Of a stretch of DNA of 5,759 nt, positions 1 to 5,759 are shown piece after piece. A model generated the notes under the pieces. The model did not search any database. It saw only the letters and a program-made list of their open reading frames with translations, and was not told the DNA's origin. This stretch comes from Clostridiales bacterium (GTDB lineage Bacteria; Bacillota; Clostridia; Oscillospirales; Oscillospiraceae), in the NCBI GenBank assembly GCA_012516225.1, contig JAAYWX010000365.1, forward strand, positions 1 through 5,759, given 5' to 3'. How positions within the stretch are numbered: position 1 is the stretch's first letter; each line of letters begins with the position of its first letter. The position numbers were made by a program, and so were the translations under genes.

Positions 1-54
1 AGCTATAGGCTGAATCAGCTTCTGCCTCAGACATTTAAGTTCGGCGATATCTGA
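1..54 (+). CDS. Possible C-terminal tail of an upstream gene (partial)
   Basis: Frame 1 is open from the first base and ends at a TGA at 52-54, giving a 17-residue tail that ends in QTFKFGDI. The other two forward frames meet stops within the first 13 bases, so this is the only forward frame that could be coding. The stop lies 42 bases before the ATG of the LysR gene, a distance compatible with an upstream gene on the same strand. The fragment is too short to assign to a family, and the minus strand is also open here, so the call is weak. Confidence 0.3.
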   Translation, partial: SYRLNQLLPQTFKFGDI

Positions 55-75
55 CTTTTCGTGGGAAACTACACA

Positions 76-92
76 AAGGAGGGCGGGAAGGG
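76..92 (+). promoter_or_regulatory. Ribosome binding region that sets the LysR start at 97
   Basis: A purine-rich stretch holds a full AAGGAGG at 76-82, 14 bases before the ATG at 97, and a second weaker AAGGG at 88-92, four bases before it. The in-frame GTG at 61 has no such sequence in front of it, and the purine-rich stretch would fall inside the coding region if that GTG were used. This supports the ATG at 97, where the standard LysR N-terminus begins. Confidence 0.6.
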
Positions 93-96
93 CACA

Positions 97-969
97 ATGA
101 ATTTTGACCAGCTGAAAATTTTTATTTCCGTAGCGGAGCAGGGCAGTTTTACGAAGGCTGCGGAAACAATGTATATAAGCCATTCTACTACCAGCAGAAA
201 TGTTGCCGCACTTGAGGAAAGCCTTGGAGTGCAACTTCTTGTGCGAGACAGTAGGAGCGTGAAGCTCACGGCGGCAGGGGAACTGCTCCTCAGAGAAGGC
301 AGAATGCTTCTTCAAAAGATGGAAGAAATTGAAAACGCGGTCAGAAGTACAGGGACCGGAGCCGCCGGAAGGCTTACAATTGCAAGCGCAAACATATGTT
401 CCGATTTTATGGCTTCAAAGTATAAAGAATTCTGCAGGCGCTACCCTGATGTAATATTTGGAATATATCACAAGGAACTGTCCGAAATAGTTGGTCAGGT
501 AATGTACGGAGAGGCGGATTTAGGAGTTTCCTTTTCGTATGTGATGCCATTGGATATGAAGGCATTCGATGCCCAAAGGGTGTCTAAGGAAAAATTTTGC
601 GCAATTGTTCCTTTAGATCATCACCTTTCGCATAAGAAAACTGTCAAAGCCGAGGAACTTGCGAATGAAAACTATGTCAGTGTCGGGGAACAGAGAAGTG
701 AATTCACAAAAAAGATTGAAGATGCTGTTTTAAGAGGCAGAGCTGGGAGCGGCGTGTTGTCAGTCCCTACGCTGGAATCACTGTTTATGCAAGTGCAGAG
801 CGGAAACGGAATATCTCTCGTACCTTATCCGATGGCCAGGGAGTATGGAACAAATTGCGCAATTCTTGATGTCGAAGATTTGGATACGAACTTTTATATC
901 GTCGTATTCTGGCTGAAAAATAACGATAATCCGTCACTGAGGCTTTTCTGCGAATTGATGGCGGAATAG
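97..969 (+). CDS. LysR-family transcriptional regulator
   Basis: This 290-residue protein has the usual length and layout of a LysR-type regulator. Residues 3-62 form the winged helix-turn-helix DNA-binding domain, with the typical opening MNFDQLKIFISVAEQGSFTK, the core AAETMYISHSTTSRNVAALE and the LTAAG wing. A linker helix follows to about residue 85, then a periplasmic-binding-protein-like effector domain (about 88-288) with recognisable GRLTIA, GEADLGVS and GNGISLVPYP stretches. The frame stays open upstream to a GTG at 61, but ATG 97 was chosen because the family N-terminus starts there and a ribosome site precedes it. Such proteins are cytoplasmic, usually tetrameric, and respond to a small metabolite. 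The effector and targets cannot be read from the sequence. There is no divergent partner in the window; the next gene lies 77 bp downstream on the same strand and may be co-transcribed. Confidence 0.93.
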   Translation: MNFDQLKIFISVAEQGSFTKAAETMYISHSTTSRNVAALEESLGVQLLVRDSRSVKLTAAGELLLREGRMLLQKMEEIENAVRSTGTGAAGRLTIASANICSDFMASKYKEFCRRYPDVIFGIYHKELSEIVGQVMYGEADLGVSFSYVMPLDMKAFDAQRVSKEKFCAIVPLDHHLSHKKTVKAEELANENYVSVGEQRSEFTKKIEDAVLRGRAGSGVLSVPTLESLFMQVQSGNGISLVPYPMAREYGTNCAILDVEDLDTNFYIVVFWLKNNDNPSLRLFCELMAE

Positions 970-1046
970 ATAGAAGATAAGAAGGGGAATAATAAGGCAC
1001 AATAACGGGGTAACCGGAATTTGCCGCATTATAGAGGTAAAGTTGA

Positions 1047-2309
1047 ATGAGCAAAATGTTAAAAAAAACGATAATATTGCTGCTTCTGCTTACTGCAGTT
1101 CTCCAGCTTCCGGCCGCGGCGGTAGGAACAAATTTCCCGGATGTTAAACCTGACGACTGGTTTGCCGAAAACGTGAATGAACTGGTAAAGCTGGGTATAA
1201 TAAACGGCAAGGATGACGGGCTTTTCCACCCGAACGATATTATGAAGAGGGGCGAATTCATGAAAATGCTCATGATAGCCGGAGAGCACCTGTATTCGAC
1301 CACTCCTTCAAAAGGCATCCATTGGGCGGAAAACTACTGGAACGCACTGAATGAAGCGGGAGTTCTTGAGGTGGTTGAAACGAACTCTAACAACGCACAG
1401 GTTTCTTATCCTCTTATACCGCTTAAGTTTGCGGAGCTGGAGAAACCCGTAACCCGTTATGAAATGGCTTATATGATAAACCGCGTTGTCTACCTGGTCT
1501 ATTACGAAAATCAAATGGAGCTTGCGGATACAAAAGACAGCTTTGCAAACCATATAGCAGACTACGATTCAATGAATCCCGCTTACCGAGGCAGTGTTGA
1601 GCAGGTATATATGAAAGGCATTCTGACAGGCTATGAGGATACGTCTTTCAGAGGTGATAATCAGCTTACAAGGGCTGAGGCGACAACGGTTATACTGCGC
1701 CTGCTTTACGGTAGCAGGAGACAGAAACAAAACTGGGTGACTGAAAAAGAATATGAGGTTGATCCGACTTTTACATCGTTTGCCTTCCAATATAGAACGC
1801 TTACAAACGCGCAGCGCCGCCAGATGCTGTTTGGAAATCCCAATAAGACGTATTTTACAAGCGCGACAGACGCCAAAGGGTATATGGTTACAATATCTAT
1901 CCCCATATGGAAGTTAAATGAATCAACAGGGCAGAAGTACAGTTCTTCCGCATATATTACAGTACATAAGCTCGTTGAAAAAGAAGTTAAAGCGATATTC
2001 AATGAGATTTACAATTCTCCGGAGCGTTTCCCGATAAAGAGCATTGGAGGTGCGAGATATACAGATACTCTAAGGCATAGCTGGGGCTGCGCTATCGATA
2101 TAAACCCAAATGAAAACTATTACATAAACTATAGGACAGGTGCGACAGTGGGAAGTTTCTGCTACAAAAACGGAAGCAGCCCGTATTGCATAACCCCGAA
2201 CAGCAGCGTTGTAAAAGCGTTTGCAAAATACGGATGGGGATGGGGCGGACAGGGATGGAGCACCGCCGCAGACTATATGCATTTCTCTATCCTTGCTTCC
2301 GGCGGCTGA
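1047..2309 (+). CDS. Secreted SLH-domain protein with M15-type (VanY/CwlK-like) peptidase domain
   Basis: The 420-residue product starts with a signal peptide: lysines at 3, 6 and 7, a hydrophobic run at about 8-22, and an AAA cleavage motif at 23-25. Three SLH repeats follow at about 29-80 (FPDVKPDDWF, KRGEF), 91-150 (TRYEMAYMINR) and 165-220 (MKGILTGYEDTSF, LTRAEATTVILRLL). SLH repeats bind pyruvylated secondary wall polymer, so the enzyme should sit on the outer wall. After a linker, residues about 300-417 match the M15 metallopeptidase fold. His344 and Asp351 (in HSWGCAIDIN) and His412 (in DYMHFS) are the expected zinc ligands, Asp409 the likely catalytic base, and GWGWGG lies at 396-401. 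Family members cut peptidoglycan stem peptides as D,D-carboxypeptidases or L-Ala-D-Glu endopeptidases; which applies is not decidable here. ATG 1047 is preceded by AGAGGT at 1033-1038. A strong terminator follows. Confidence 0.9.
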   Translation: MSKMLKKTIILLLLLTAVLQLPAAAVGTNFPDVKPDDWFAENVNELVKLGIINGKDDGLFHPNDIMKRGEFMKMLMIAGEHLYSTTPSKGIHWAENYWNALNEAGVLEVVETNSNNAQVSYPLIPLKFAELEKPVTRYEMAYMINRVVYLVYYENQMELADTKDSFANHIADYDSMNPAYRGSVEQVYMKGILTGYEDTSFRGDNQLTRAEATTVILRLLYGSRRQKQNWVTEKEYEVDPTFTSFAFQYRTLTNAQRRQMLFGNPNKTYFTSATDAKGYMVTISIPIWKLNESTGQKYSSSAYITVHKLVEKEVKAIFNEIYNSPERFPIKSIGGARYTDTLRHSWGCAIDINPNENYYINYRTGATVGSFCYKNGSSPYCITPNSSVVKAFAKYGWGWGGQGWSTAADYMHFSILASGG

Positions 2310-2381
2310 TGACAAAATTAACCTGATGTATCAGATTTTGCAGGTCTCATAAAAACGGGATAATTTCCGATTTTGCTATAA

Positions 2382-2432
2382 GCCCCCAAAGTCAGTCAGT
2401 ATATCATACTGACTGACTTTGGGGGCGTTTTT
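2382..2432 (+). terminator. Strong intrinsic terminator, possibly bidirectional
   Basis: Arms at 2382-2402 and 2406-2426 are exact reverse complements over 21 bases with a 3-base ATC loop, a G/C-rich stem foot (GCCCCC/GGGGGC), and five T residues at 2428-2432. The hairpin lies 73 bases after the stop of the SLH-peptidase gene and 62 bases beyond the stop of the converging LysR gene. The T run favours ending plus-strand transcripts. Read on the minus strand, the stem is followed only by TTATAGC, so it would be weaker for the regulator gene. Confidence 0.9.
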
Positions 2433-2487
2433 ATGCCTATATGGATGAGTTCAAAAGCCTCGTGATAACGTTCTCGAATATATCAAG

Positions 2488-3396
2488 TTACCTAATCCTG
2501 TTTTTTTCCACAAATTCCTCTAATTTTAAAAAGAATTCGTTTGATTTTTCTATAAAAAGATGACCGGCTTCACTAATGTATTGGTTGGCTCTCCAAGATA
2601 ACGCAATATCACCGCTTGCCCTGTTTGGTATATCCACATAGTGATCCTTGAAGGCAGCTTCCTGCAAAACTGTTGATAAAGGAACAGTAGCTATCCCAAG
2701 CCCTTTTTCAACATATCTGAATACAGTGACTGTATCAGCTGTTTCAATTGCTATTTTTGGAGTTATACCAAGTTTTTCAAAATATGAGTCAAGTGCATCT
2801 CGAGCACCGTATCCTTGAGAAACACTTATAAAGGTTTCATTCTTAACATCATTAAAAGTAACCTCATTATAGTTTTTTAGCCAGTGGCCTTGCGGATAAA
2901 TAATAACACCCTGTTCATAACGAAGATGGACAGTTTTAAGCTGAACATTTTCCTCAATAGGGGGACTGCATAAGGCAAAGTCTACCTCTCCGTTGAGTAA
3001 CATACGAATAATATCACGTCTTTTGGCAGAAAGCTGCCTGATTTTAACACTCGGATTACATATGGATATAAGCTCCAAAAGCCCGGGCATATATTGGCTG
3101 ACATTTGTAACAATGGTGAGGCGGGATTGCTGGGATAAGTTAATATTTTGTATCTCTTTCTTTGCGTCTTCTATTTCGTTAAATATGTTTGTTACTCGAT
3201 TATAAAATGCTTTACCGCAAGGGTTCAGAACAATACTTCGGCCTACATGGTCGAAAAGAGGTATTCCGAGTTCTTCTTCAAGCTCAGCTATTGTTCTGCT
3301 TAAATACGGCTGTGAAACCATCAGATCATTGGCAGCCTTCGTCATATGTTCCAGTTCAGCAGTTTTTTTAAAAAATAAAAGTTGTATTATTTCCAT
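2488..3396 (-). CDS. LysR-family regulator, divergent from the CoA-transferase operon
   Basis: This 302-residue protein is a full-length LysR-type regulator. Residues 3-62 carry the winged helix-turn-helix with the conserved core HMTKAANDLMVSQPYLSRTI, then AELEEELGIPLFDHVGRSI. A linker helix spans about 63-88 and the effector-binding domain about 91-296, with SRLTIVT, GEVDFALCS and EKGLGIATVPLS in the expected places. It begins at the ATG complementary to 3394-3396, where the family N-terminus starts, behind a modest AGAG ribosome site. It is divergent from the CoA-transferase genes across 190 bp that contain several ATAG/CTAT dyads. In this family that arrangement usually means the protein regulates the divergent operon and represses itself. 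The effector is unknown; an organic acid or CoA-linked metabolite is a reasonable guess. It is only distantly similar to the LysR protein at 97-969, so it is not a recent duplicate. Confidence 0.94.
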   Translation of the reverse strand: MEIIQLLFFKKTAELEHMTKAANDLMVSQPYLSRTIAELEEELGIPLFDHVGRSIVLNPCGKAFYNRVTNIFNEIEDAKKEIQNINLSQQSRLTIVTNVSQYMPGLLELISICNPSVKIRQLSAKRRDIIRMLLNGEVDFALCSPPIEENVQLKTVHLRYEQGVIIYPQGHWLKNYNEVTFNDVKNETFISVSQGYGARDALDSYFEKLGITPKIAIETADTVTVFRYVEKGLGIATVPLSTVLQEAAFKDHYVDIPNRASGDIALSWRANQYISEAGHLFIEKSNEFFLKLEEFVEKNRIR

Positions 3397-3405
3397 ATTC
3401 TTACT

Positions 3406-3473
3406 CTATTGTAAATTATTATAGTTAATTAATAGCTATTAGTAATAGGTTACTTTCTATTTTCGTATTATAC
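3406..3473. promoter_or_regulatory. Cluster of candidate LysR operator dyads
   Basis: Several short inverted repeats built on ATAG/CTAT lie close together. CTAT-N11-ATAG occupies 3406-3424 and fits the T-N11-A shape of LysR boxes. A 12-base perfect palindrome TAATAGCTATTA lies at 3430-3441. CTATT-N3-AATAG lies at 3436-3448, and GTAT-N1-ATAC at 3465-3473. The region is very AT-rich, so some dyads will be chance. The repeated use of the same half-site and the position between a LysR gene and its divergent neighbour support a regulatory role. Confidence 0.45.
3418..3423 (-). promoter_or_regulatory. Candidate -10 element for the divergent LysR gene
   Basis: The minus strand reads a perfect TATAAT here, about 22 bases before the regulator's ATG, which would give a short leader. 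No good -35 box lies at the standard distance. The hexamer falls inside the CTAT-N11-ATAG dyad, which would suit autorepression. A second minus-strand TATAAT lies at 3467-3472. In such AT-rich DNA either could be chance. Confidence 0.3.
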
Positions 3474-3493
3474 ATTATCATATTTATGTGGTA

Positions 3494-3526
3494 TTGTAAA
3501 TACAGAAAAAATTAAAAAGCTCTAAT
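3494..3526 (+). promoter_or_regulatory. Candidate promoter of the CoA-transferase operon
   Basis: A TTGTAA (3494-3499) and a TCTAAT (3521-3526, five of six matches to the -10 consensus) lie upstream of the first CoA-transferase gene, but 21 bases apart, which is too long for unaided recognition. A TGTA-AA-TACA dyad at 3495-3504 overlaps the would-be -35. A poor -35 and spacing are common in LysR-activated promoters. The leader would be about 55 bases, ending in the GAGGTG ribosome site at 3575-3580. Confidence 0.25.
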
Positions 3527-3586
3527 TTTATTTAAATATTACAACAAAATAAAAATAAAAATTAATTTAATTATGAGGTGATTTAG

Positions 3587-4183
3587 ATGCCAATATCAGC
3601 AAAAGAAAAAACAAACCCCCAATTAATATCTCTTGAAGAAGCGGCAGCTTTAATACAGTCTGAAGATTCAATATGGGTAGGTAGCGGATTTAGTATCCCC
3701 AATCTGTTTTTAGATAAGCTGGCTGACCGATATGAAACACTTCATGATGTAACCGTTTTAGGAATTAACTATATGAATTACAGCAAAATAATGGATTCTA
3801 AGTATGTCAATATATTTCACGTCATCTCATTTTTTGAATCAGCCATGTTTAGAATTTTTAATTCTAAAGCAGAGAATATCGAGTACATAAAGAAACCATA
3901 CAGACCATATTCAAAAACAATATGTGAGCAATTTAAAACAAACACTATGGTTGTAGAAGTTTGTCCTCCTGATGAAAACGGTTTTTGCAATGTTGGTGCT
4001 ACAGGTAAAATAATAACTCCATATCTCAACAATTGCGAAAGCATAGTTAAAAAAATCGCTGTTATTAATGAATTTCAGCGTCCTGCTTTTGATGACGGAG
4101 ACATTATAAGCATTCACTTGTCTGATTTTGATTATGTTTGCAACTGCAACCATAATGTTTTTAAAAGAACACTGATTAAATAA
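3587..4183 (+). CDS. Stand-alone N-terminal domain of acetyl-CoA hydrolase/transferase family
   Basis: The 198-residue product aligns over nearly its whole length with residues 1 to about 188 of the next gene's protein: EEAAALIQSEDSIWVGSGFSIP matches AEAAKAIKNGDCVWMGQASQIP, VCPPDENGFCNVGA (125-138) matches VCPPDENGYCNVGA (123-136), and IHLSDFDYV (176-184) matches LHISEFDYI. It is therefore the N-terminal domain of a class I CoA-transferase of the acetyl-CoA hydrolase/4-hydroxybutyrate CoA-transferase type. It stops at the domain boundary and lacks the C-terminal domain with the glutamate that carries CoA, so it should not be active alone. Family members usually run about 430-500 residues on one chain. 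It has a good ribosome site (GAGGTG, six-base gap), an intact frame, and lies 50 bp before its full-length paralogue. It could be an accessory subunit, a ligand-binding protein or a decaying copy. Its base composition is more AT-rich than its neighbour's. Confidence 0.82.
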   Translation: MPISAKEKTNPQLISLEEAAALIQSEDSIWVGSGFSIPNLFLDKLADRYETLHDVTVLGINYMNYSKIMDSKYVNIFHVISFFESAMFRIFNSKAENIEYIKKPYRPYSKTICEQFKTNTMVVEVCPPDENGFCNVGATGKIITPYLNNCESIVKKIAVINEFQRPAFDDGDIISIHLSDFDYVCNCNHNVFKRTLIK

Positions 4184-4233
4184 AGAACTTTGATCTTTTA
4201 TTTTAAATATCAAGATAAGGAGAAGTATTAACA

Positions 4234-5565
4234 ATGGCAGATTGGAAAGAACATTACAAAGAACATTTAACTACAACTGCAGAGGCTGCGAAAGCGATCA
4301 AAAACGGAGATTGCGTTTGGATGGGTCAGGCAAGTCAAATTCCTTATGTTTTGCTTAATGAACTATACGCCCACAAAGAAGACTATGAAAACGTAACTAT
4401 CCTCTATAATGTTATGAATGTTCCCAATGATATGATTTTTGACCCGGAAACAAAGAAGCACTTTCATCTTATAAGTGCTTACAATCTTCCTCTTGAGCGC
4501 ATAGGTATCAGCATGGGTGCAGTTGACTGCGGCGGCACAACATATGACTATCTTGCATATTGGCCATGGGAATATGGATGCAACACTCTTGCACTTCAGG
4601 TATGCCCCCCTGACGAAAACGGCTACTGCAACGTTGGCGCATACGGAATCATTTCAAATACCATAATTTGCAAGGATCCCAGAATAACGAAAAAAATCGC
4701 TTTTATTGACAGAACAGGTCAGTATCCAATCCCCGGAGATGTTGAAATTACATCTTTGCACATTTCAGAATTTGACTATATTGTTGAAAACGATACGGAG
4801 CTTTCTGAAATTCCTGCTCAGCCTCCTACCGAAAATGACAAAAAGATTGCGTCCTTCATTCTGCCATATATTCATGAAGGAGACAAAGTTCAAATAGGCT
4901 TTGGAGGTCTCGGAGAAGAAATCCTTGCTCATCTCAAAGGTATCGGCAAACTGGAAGTTTATTCTGAAGTTGCCTGCGATAATATGGCACAGCTCTGCGA
5001 GGAAGGCGTATTAACCAAAATCGTTGCCGCCAGCCCCGGTGCTTGCTCAAAGAGGTTCTTTGACTTTGTTTCAAAAGACTCAAGAGCAGTTCTTCGTCCA
5101 CAGCCTGAAATGGTAGATCCGCTTGGAGTTATGAAGGCTGATAATCTTGTCGCTATAAACGCAACATTTATGTGCGACCTCTTAGGTCAATGTTGTTCTG
5201 AAGCTCAGGGCTTAACTCCCTACAGCGGTCCCGGCGGTTCCTTCGCTTACATATATGGTGCGACTCGCGCAAAGAACGGCCGCAGCTTTATTTGCCTGCG
5301 CTCTACTTATAAGGATCGTGAAGGTGTACGTCATTCTAATGTTGTTCCTTGGCTTCCGGAGGGATCTATAGTTACAACGCCTAAAGTCTTCGTTATGTAT
5401 CTTGTTTCGGAGTGGGGTATAGCCGATGTATTTCTCAAGTCGGTTAAAGATCGTATTCGGGCCATTATTAAAATTGCGCATCCCGATTACAGGCAGGAAC
5501 TAAAGGAAAAAATATGCACTACACCCCTTATAAGTGAAGATGATTTTGAAGGTATTGAGCTGTAA
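4234..5565 (+). CDS. Acetyl-CoA hydrolase/transferase family CoA-transferase (4-hydroxybutyrate CoA-transferase-like)
   Basis: This 443-residue protein has the full two-domain layout of class I CoA-transferases, which move CoA between an acyl-CoA and a free acid such as acetate, in the cytoplasm. The N-terminal domain (about 1-190) includes VCPPDENGYCNVGA at 123-136. The C-terminal domain (about 200-430) has the glycine loop GFGGLG at 222-227, and YSE at 243-245 aligns with the family's H-S/T-E motif, making Glu245 the probable residue that forms the CoA thioester. SEWGIA (392-397) and IAHPDYR (414-420) are the usual C-terminal signatures. The SGPGGSFAYIYGA stretch (331-343) departs from the common SG-GGQ-DF-RGA form, so substrate assignment by homology is unsafe; butyrate, 4-hydroxybutyrate and other short acids are all possible. 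An AAGGAG site at 4217-4222 precedes the ATG. It follows its half-length paralogue by 50 bp and is very likely in the same transcript. Confidence 0.9.
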   Translation: MADWKEHYKEHLTTTAEAAKAIKNGDCVWMGQASQIPYVLLNELYAHKEDYENVTILYNVMNVPNDMIFDPETKKHFHLISAYNLPLERIGISMGAVDCGGTTYDYLAYWPWEYGCNTLALQVCPPDENGYCNVGAYGIISNTIICKDPRITKKIAFIDRTGQYPIPGDVEITSLHISEFDYIVENDTELSEIPAQPPTENDKKIASFILPYIHEGDKVQIGFGGLGEEILAHLKGIGKLEVYSEVACDNMAQLCEEGVLTKIVAASPGACSKRFFDFVSKDSRAVLRPQPEMVDPLGVMKADNLVAINATFMCDLLGQCCSEAQGLTPYSGPGGSFAYIYGATRAKNGRSFICLRSTYKDREGVRHSNVVPWLPEGSIVTTPKVFVMYLVSEWGIADVFLKSVKDRIRAIIKIAHPDYRQELKEKICTTPLISEDDFEGIEL

Positions 5566-5693
5566 AAATATACATTTGAAATAAGGGCGTTAAGTGAACA
5601 GAATGCTGCAATAAAAAAGTACAGTCTTAAAGAATGTACAGATATGATGACACATACAGCATATAGAGAGGAGAACGTCCTAATTTTTAAGCG

Positions 5694-5738
5694 AACCTCC
5701 AAGTTGGTGCAGGACAGGAGCACTAACTTGGAGGTTTT
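5694..5738 (+). terminator. Hairpin after the CoA-transferase operon, probable terminator
   Basis: Arms at 5694-5710 and 5720-5736 pair over 17 bases with one G-U pair and a 9-base loop, AGGACAGGA. The right arm runs into TTTT at 5735-5738 and an AT-rich stretch. It lies about 130 bases after the CoA-transferase stop. The T run is short for a strong terminator. The right arm also contains GGAGG (5730-5734) ahead of an ATG at 5749, so a role as a translation-blocking leader hairpin is the alternative. Confidence 0.65.
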
Positions 5739-5748
5739 AATAATATCC

Positions 5749-5759
5749 ATGAGAAGAAG
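5749..5759 (+). CDS. Possible start of a downstream gene (partial)
   Basis: An ATG followed by AGA AGA begins 11 bases before the window ends, with GGAGG at 5730-5734, 14 bases upstream, which is a long gap. The reading frame cannot be followed, so this rests only on the start codon and the ribosome-site-like sequence. The ATG could equally be chance. Confidence 0.2.

Noticed and set aside
88..1004. Similar short strings AAGGGCACAAT (88-98) and AAGGCACAAT (994-1003) upstream of the two left-hand genes
   Set aside because: The match is about ten bases and not exact, the distances to the start codons differ, and no symmetry is present. Chance is the better explanation.
785..1318. A 177-codon open frame on the minus strand
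   Set aside because: It overlaps the end of the LysR gene and the start of the SLH-peptidase gene, both of which have clear family matches. Its translation is low-complexity, rich in serine, proline and phenylalanine, with no recognisable domain.
2313..2340. Imperfect hairpin just after the SLH-peptidase stop (CAAAAT...CTGAT-GT-ATCAG-ATTTTG)
   Set aside because: Eleven pairs form, but with a 4-base bulge and no T run afterwards. The much stronger hairpin 42 bases downstream explains termination.
3911..4234. A 107-codon minus-strand open frame
   Set aside because: It is antisense to the conserved N-terminal CoA-transferase domain, and its isoleucine- and asparagine-rich product is what AT-rich antisense DNA gives.
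5619..5639. GTACA/TGTAC small inverted repeat after the CoA-transferase gene
   Set aside because: There are only five outer pairs, a mismatch and three inner pairs, with no T run. It is too weak to call a terminator or an operator.
5566..5748. Possible riboswitch or T-box leader before a downstream gene
   Set aside because: I looked for the T-box AGGGTGG-ACC sequence and other familiar riboswitch cores and found none. Only the simple hairpin at 5694-5736 is evident.
5487..5750. An 87-codon minus-strand open frame over the end of the CoA-transferase gene and the downstream spacer
   Set aside because: It overlaps the conserved C-terminus of the CoA-transferase and the hairpin, and its product resembles no family I recognise. 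It looks like a chance frame in AT-rich sequence.

Overview
The window looks like chromosomal DNA from a low-to-moderate GC Firmicute, most likely an anaerobic member of the Clostridia. The reasons are purine-rich AAGGAG/GAGGTG ribosome binding sites, an exported protein with S-layer homology (SLH) domains plus a wall peptidase, strong intrinsic terminators, and an acyl-CoA transferase of the kind used in anaerobic fermentation. The genus cannot be fixed from the sequence. I see no tRNA, rRNA, CRISPR array, transposase or phage gene.

Layout. Positions 1-54 may be the tail of an upstream gene. A LysR-type regulator (97-969, +) follows, then, 77 bp later on the same strand, a secreted protein with three SLH domains and an M15-type metallopeptidase domain (1047-2309, +). 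A near-perfect terminator hairpin (2382-2432) closes this block. A second LysR-type regulator (2488-3396, -) converges on that terminator. It is divergent from a two-gene CoA-transferase operon: a 198-residue stand-alone N-terminal CoA-transferase domain (3587-4183, +) and a full-length 443-residue CoA-transferase (4234-5565, +). A second hairpin (5694-5738) lies near the window's right edge. It may end the operon, or it may control a gene that could start at 5749.

How the genes may work together. The right half has the classic LysR arrangement: regulator and target genes are divergent across a 190-bp, very AT-rich region packed with small ATAG/CTAT dyads, one with the T-N11-A shape of LysR boxes. 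The simplest reading is that the second LysR protein senses an acid or CoA-pathway metabolite, controls the CoA-transferase operon and represses itself. The most unusual point is the pairing of a half-length, probably non-catalytic CoA-transferase domain with a complete paralogue whose C-terminal signature is itself divergent. The left half concerns the cell envelope: the SLH domains should hold a peptidoglycan-cleaving enzyme on the wall. Its LysR neighbour may be co-transcribed with it, but no functional link is evident.
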